From positions 1-54,511 of the forward strand of contig JACTMP010000006.1 in NCBI GenBank assembly GCA_014584575.1: DNA of 54,511 bases, in the 5' to 3' direction. This stretch comes from Chloroflexota bacterium (GTDB lineage Bacteria; Chloroflexota; Anaerolineae; Promineifilales; Promineifilaceae). Made by a program: the position numbers and the translations under genes. Below are positions 51,090 to 54,511 of the stretch, piece after piece (within the stretch, counting starts at the first letter, position 1; each line of letters opens with the position of its first letter). The notes beneath the pieces were generated by a model, which was given only the letters and a program-made list of their open reading frames with translations, had not been told where the DNA came from and did no database searches.

Positions 51090-51320
51090 TTACTGATTCC
51101 CTAACAAACGAAAATAGTCGTCACGAGAAATTCCTGCTGTCTTGAGATTATTCCGAATGATAGAAACGGGTACTTCTTTGTACGTAGGAATCACAATCGG
51201 GCGCAAAATTCCTGGCCTGGTATAGGAGCGGTGGCTTCCTTCCTGCCGGACAAACTCAAAACCAGCATCCAGGAACACTTTTTCCAATACTTTCCAGTGT
51301 ACAGGAAAGATGCGCGGCAC
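51090..51320 (-). CDS. hicA: HicA-family toxin
   Basis: A 76-residue HicA mRNA interferase: a double-stranded-RNA-binding-like fold with the catalytic histidine in QEGSHRSYTRPG, IVIPTYKEVPVSIIRNNLKTAGIS at the end. The start is taken as GTG at 51320, eight bases after GGAG; a TTG at 51326 is too close to that site. It follows the antitoxin gene, the reverse of the usual hicA-hicB order. The pair interrupts the GTPase-partner gene set. Confidence 0.85.
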   Translation of the reverse strand: MPRIFPVHWKVLEKVFLDAGFEFVRQEGSHRSYTRPGILRPIVIPTYKEVPVSIIRNNLKTAGISRDDYFRLLGNQ

Positions 51321-51322
51321 TC

Positions 51323-51604
51323 TCAAACTCCTACAGTCGCAAAATGTCGTTCAGTAGCTACCCAAAGCGGGCTGTCCCACCTGTCTGCATTTACTTCATA
51401 ACCCGCTTCTAGGAGAATTTCTTCCAGAGTTCCTATCTCGGTCGCAGTTGCCAGAAATAACTGTACCGCCTCATCAAGGGCATTGCGGGCTTCTTCTGGA
51501 GTTTGCCCGGAACTCATAACATCCAGGGGCATCGCATGGGCCACAAATTGCGTCCCTTCCCGCCAGATGTTCACCGTATATTCAATGTCAAATTGGTTGC
51601 TCAT
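51323..51604 (-). CDS. hicB: HicB-family antitoxin
   Basis: A 93-residue HicB protein: YTVNIWREGTQFVAHAMPLDVMSSGQTPEEARNALDEAVQLFL, the degraded RNase H-like fold with EEARNALDEAV helix, and a short tail. There is no C-terminal DNA-binding domain. It precedes hicA and overlaps the GTG region; the ATG at 51604 has no clear ribosome site. A 7-base array lies upstream. Confidence 0.85.
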   Translation of the reverse strand: MSNQFDIEYTVNIWREGTQFVAHAMPLDVMSSGQTPEEARNALDEAVQLFLATATEIGTLEEILLEAGYEVNADRWDSPLWVATERHFATVGV

Positions 51605-51615
51605 ATGCTTGTTTT

Positions 51616-51694
51616 TGGTAATCGGTGGCGGCTTCCAGATGACTGATTACCGTTCACCGATTACCGATTACCCAATATCTCAATCTCCCAATAC
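51616..51694. repeat. 7-base (ATTACCG) and 8-base (CAATCTCC) arrays
   Basis: TAATCGG and ATTACCG heptamers, then AATATCTC and AATCTCCC octamers, fill the gap between the hicB start and the GTPase stop codon. Confidence 0.8.
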
Positions 51695-54358
51695 CTAAAT
51701 AACCACACCGGTCTCCAGCCGGTGCAGCCCTTCCCAGGTGCGCATCAGTTCTTCCATGTCGGAGACGTTTTCCAGGTCAATTTCCATGGCCGTGCGCAGT
51801 TCCGGGTCATGCAGATTGCGATCATGGTTTTTCAGCATCGGTTTGACGATGTGGGTGTTAAAGTCACGCTCCGCTTTGGTCGCTTCCAGCCAGAAGAGAC
51901 GGCGCAGGCGCGGCAGCAGTTCATCGTCGCTGAACAGGTCGGCGATGATGTCGCCAAAGATGCGGTTAACCTTGACGGCCACGTTGTCCAGCCGGTCGGC
52001 GTAGCTGGCTTCCAGGTCAGCGGCCGCGGCCGGGGCGCTTTTGCCCTCGCCCAGGAAGCTGATGTCAAAGTCAGGCGCGGGCTGACCGGCCGGTTCGTCC
52101 AGGATGGTGATGGCAAATTCATCTTCCGGTTGGGCGGCTACGGCCGTAGCCACCGGATTGCTGTTGGCCGCCGGCACAGGGGCAGTGGCCGCTATCTCTT
52201 GCCGCACCTGCTCCACACCATACAGAGCCACATCCAGTAGTCGTTCATTGGTATTCAGCGCCAGTTCTCGTTCACCCTCCTCCAGCCGGTGATGAACGGA
52301 ACGTTCCGGCTTCATCAATTCATACATCGTCGCCTGCTGGCAAACATGGCGGAAACTTTGCGTCACCCGGCCAATCAACTGGTTGTATGCTGCGGTCAGA
52401 TCCAATGGGTCATCACTGCTGACGCCGGGGATGGTGTAGGTGTAGGCACGGCCGTAGCTGGCCCGCTCTAACCGGCTGTAAAGCTCGTGTGCTTCCAACG
52501 TGCGCTGCAACTCCGCCGAAATCAGGTCGGCCGCCTCCGGCATAAATTTGGAAACCGAATCCTGCATCACCAATTCCACCTGGAAGAGGATGCGCTTGAT
52601 GGGAATTTCGATGCCGCTGGTGCCCCAGATCAGATTGTCATAGGTCACGTCACGGTCATCCCAAAACTCCGTACCATAACTTTCCAGCAGCGTCTCCACC
52701 TCGCGCTGCACCGAATCCTGTACCATGCCCTTGATGCCGTTCAGCGTGGGACGCAGCACATTGCGGAAGCGTTCGTCACTGTTGGTACGTGAACTGAGTT
52801 CCAACAGCGCATTATGGAAGGCGCGCGGCAATTCCTTTTGCTGGCGCACCAGCACATTCTCAAAACGCCGCTCTTGCAACTGCTCCCAACTGGTGGCAAA
52901 GGGGGGTTGCACCCCACGATGCGCCAACTGTTTTTCATAGTAGAAACGCAGCGATTGCAGCGAATTGCGGATGCGGGTGGCCGCTTCGCGCAACTGGCTG
53001 CGCACCCGCTCGGTTTTGATGAACTCAATCAGGCTGTCCCGCAGCAGAGGCACTTCGCTGAGATTGAGCAGGGCTTCGGCCGTATCTGGGGCCAGCGGGT
53101 CTTTGGCGTCAATCTGGCCCAGTTGGTCACGGAATACCTTGAGAATGCGCTCCGTTTCGCTGGCAAACTCCTCCGGCGCATTGTCCGGGTCTTGCACATA
53201 CAGGGCGGGGGGAGCCATCACCAGGAAGTAGGGGCGGTTGTTACCCCGGTCGCGGTATCGTTCCCAATAGTTGGGGGCGATGTAGCGCGTCACTTCTTTC
53301 ACTTCCAGTTCGGCCTGGGGCAACCCAGAATTGAGGCGGTCAAACGCTTGCCGCACGTTCGCGCCATTTACCGCCAGGAAAATTTTGGAGGCGGCCTCAT
53401 CCAGATCGCCACCGCTCAATCCAAAGAGGCGGTTTTCCTTGATCCAGTTCACGGCCGAGAGCGACTTCATCTCATCCACACGCTGGCGGCCGGCGTCTGT
53501 GACCAGCACCACCATCGCGTCTTCGCGTTTCATCTCTTCCAGGGTGATGGCTTCATGCAGTTTCATGCCCGCGCCCAGACCGGGCACGTCTACGATGCGC
53601 AGATAGCCGTTCATGAGCAGGTTTTCCTGCCCGGCGCGAGGATGGATTTTGAAGGTGGCCGCTTTAATCAGACGAATTTGGCGCTGCTCGGTGCCTTTGA
53701 AGCCGTCTTCGCGCAGATGTTTGAGGGAATGTTCGTCATCGAGAATGAGGCTTTGTGGCGGCGGCGTCCCGGCTTTGAAAAGCTCTTTGTTGTTTTCGTA
53801 GGAGTGCATACAGTCAAGTATGATTTCCAGGTATTCGTCGCGTTCGGTTTTGGCCTGCCCTTCGCTGGCGGTGATAATACCTTTGATGTCGCTGCGCGCC
53901 TGATCCCGTTCACCGTCGTTGGTGATGTCGAAGGCGGGCAGTTCGGCCAACTGGCAGAGGCGACGTACTCGCCCGGCAAATTCGTCCTTGCTCCAATAGT
54001 TGAGCACCAGGGATTCGGCCTCGCCTTCTTTGGCCTGTTCGATGTAGACGATGGTGCCGGTCACGGCCGTGACCGCCCCACTCGGCAGCAAATTCCGCCC
54101 CAACAGAGCGTTGATGAGCGTGCTTTTACCCACGCCGGTGCCGCCAAAAAAGACCAGCGTATAAGTACGCTGCGCCAGGATTTTCTGGGCCTCGTCTATA
54201 CTTTGTTGGGCCTGGGGGACGGCGCGAATGAGGTAATCGCGGGTCTGGTCAATGGTTTGCTGCAACTGCACCCACTGCTCCACCTGCGCCGGGCTGATGT
54301 GGGGAAGGGTTTCTAGTTGCGTGCGTAGTTCTGTATATTTGTCTGCTTTTTTGGACAT
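51695..54358 (-). CDS. Dynamin-like large GTPase
   Basis: An 887-residue GTPase of the dynamin superfamily. P-loop GGTGVGKST at 72-80, switch I threonine in AVTAVTG (near 100), G3 DVPGLG (257-262), then VVLVTDAGR and FLAVNG as a likely G4. A helical bundle follows (ELLRDSLIEFIKTERVRSQLREAATRIRNSL). A Pro/Ala-rich spacer near 700-760 and a last helical segment (DRLDNVAVKVNRIFGDII) complete it. No transmembrane segment is seen. Bacterial dynamins reshape membranes; some protect against phages. ATG at 54358 follows AGGAGACCCC. Confidence 0.85.
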   Translation of the reverse strand: MSKKADKYTELRTQLETLPHISPAQVEQWVQLQQTIDQTRDYLIRAVPQAQQSIDEAQKILAQRTYTLVFFGGTGVGKSTLINALLGRNLLPSGAVTAVTGTIVYIEQAKEGEAESLVLNYWSKDEFAGRVRRLCQLAELPAFDITNDGERDQARSDIKGIITASEGQAKTERDEYLEIILDCMHSYENNKELFKAGTPPPQSLILDDEHSLKHLREDGFKGTEQRQIRLIKAATFKIHPRAGQENLLMNGYLRIVDVPGLGAGMKLHEAITLEEMKREDAMVVLVTDAGRQRVDEMKSLSAVNWIKENRLFGLSGGDLDEAASKIFLAVNGANVRQAFDRLNSGLPQAELEVKEVTRYIAPNYWERYRDRGNNRPYFLVMAPPALYVQDPDNAPEEFASETERILKVFRDQLGQIDAKDPLAPDTAEALLNLSEVPLLRDSLIEFIKTERVRSQLREAATRIRNSLQSLRFYYEKQLAHRGVQPPFATSWEQLQERRFENVLVRQQKELPRAFHNALLELSSRTNSDERFRNVLRPTLNGIKGMVQDSVQREVETLLESYGTEFWDDRDVTYDNLIWGTSGIEIPIKRILFQVELVMQDSVSKFMPEAADLISAELQRTLEAHELYSRLERASYGRAYTYTIPGVSSDDPLDLTAAYNQLIGRVTQSFRHVCQQATMYELMKPERSVHHRLEEGERELALNTNERLLDVALYGVEQVRQEIAATAPVPAANSNPVATAVAAQPEDEFAITILDEPAGQPAPDFDISFLGEGKSAPAAAADLEASYADRLDNVAVKVNRIFGDIIADLFSDDELLPRLRRLFWLEATKAERDFNTHIVKPMLKNHDRNLHDPELRTAMEIDLENVSDMEELMRTWEGLHRLETGVVI

Positions 54359-54373
54359 GGGGTCTCCTGTGGA

Positions 54374-54408
54374 AATTATGAATTATGAAGGATGAATTAT
54401 GAATTCTC
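54374..54408. repeat. 7-base array (AATTATG)
   Basis: Five heptamers: AATTATG, AATTATG, AAGGATG, AATTATG, AATTCTC, just before the GTPase ribosome site. The last 100 bases of the window (54409-54511) show no gene. Confidence 0.85.
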
Positions 54409-54511
54409 ATCCCTTAGTACAGCATTGCGTTAATTTATTCCGAGTTTGGATTCCAATTTCTGCACCGTATAAGTCCAATTGATGGGCTTGGGTGCTTGAT
54501 TTTCGCACCTT

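Noticed and set aside
52814..54316. 500-codon plus-strand frame opposite the GTPase
   Set aside because: The minus strand has intact GTPase motifs over the same range; the plus frame has none.
1..54511. tRNA or rRNA genes
   Set aside because: I looked through the gaps for cloverleaf arms with a CCA end and for rRNA sequence and found none.

Overview
The window looks like part of a chromosome of a Chloroflexota bacterium, most likely of the Anaerolineae type. This is inferred from style, not from a marker gene: a moderately high GC content; many secreted proteins with Thr/Pro stalks and a C-terminal Tyr-Leu-Pro motif; C25 (gingipain-family) peptidases; a DUF2723 membrane glycosyltransferase; a PknB-WD40 fusion; and several strong -10 boxes that sit 6-10 bases before a start codon (leaderless messages). 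The palindrome ACGGCCGT occurs about 130 times by eye, roughly once per 420 bases, where base composition predicts one or two. Gene boundaries carry degenerate tandem arrays with 7- or 8-base periods, and several genes end, begin or continue inside such an array.

Layout. 0-0.7 kb: a hicA-hicB toxin-antitoxin pair. 0.77-2.9 kb (minus): two lipoproteins, a small CcmD-like membrane protein and a PduO-type cobalamin adenosyltransferase. 3.3-4.5 kb (plus): a calcineurin-like phosphoesterase. 4.6-15.4 kb (minus): a surface and polysaccharide block read right to left: a small membrane protein, a Wzz/BY-kinase, a TM-Fn3 protein, a PqqD-like protein, a C25 peptidase, a stalked Fn3 protein, a C25 lipoprotein and a DUF2723 transferase. 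15.5-20.5 kb: radA, an sbcD-like nuclease and a double-domain phosphofructokinase. 21.0-27.5 kb: two long sister secreted proteins with PKD-like and CARDB-like domains. 27.8-31.3 kb: a PknB-WD40 kinase and a SnoaL-like protein. 31.3-39.2 kb: an M23 lipoprotein, a membrane-anchored PD40 protein, a uracil-DNA-glycosylase-like protein, oligoendopeptidase F, a response regulator and TrmB with an extra domain.

39.3-54.5 kb is the accessory part: an Imm5-like immunity protein, an alpha/beta hydrolase, a membrane protein, a DUF2200 protein, an MNT-HEPN toxin-antitoxin pair, a GHMP kinase-UDPGP fusion, an EcoRV-type restriction-modification pair, a histidine kinase cut off by a decayed insertion sequence, and a dynamin-like GTPase with a partner protein separated by a hicB-hicA pair. 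The stretch 39.2-42.0 kb has no ACGGCCGT, which fits recent acquisition.

The best candidates for something undescribed are: the highly iterated palindrome; the 7- and 8-base arrays and a 55-bp inverted-repeat element that have entered reading frames; the C25-Fn3-C25 operon next to PqqD and BY-kinase, together with secreted proteins sharing a C-terminal YLP motif; the kinase-first sugar kinase/nucleotidyltransferase fusion; and the dynamin-like GTPase pair. All functions are read from sequence patterns; nothing was searched or computed.
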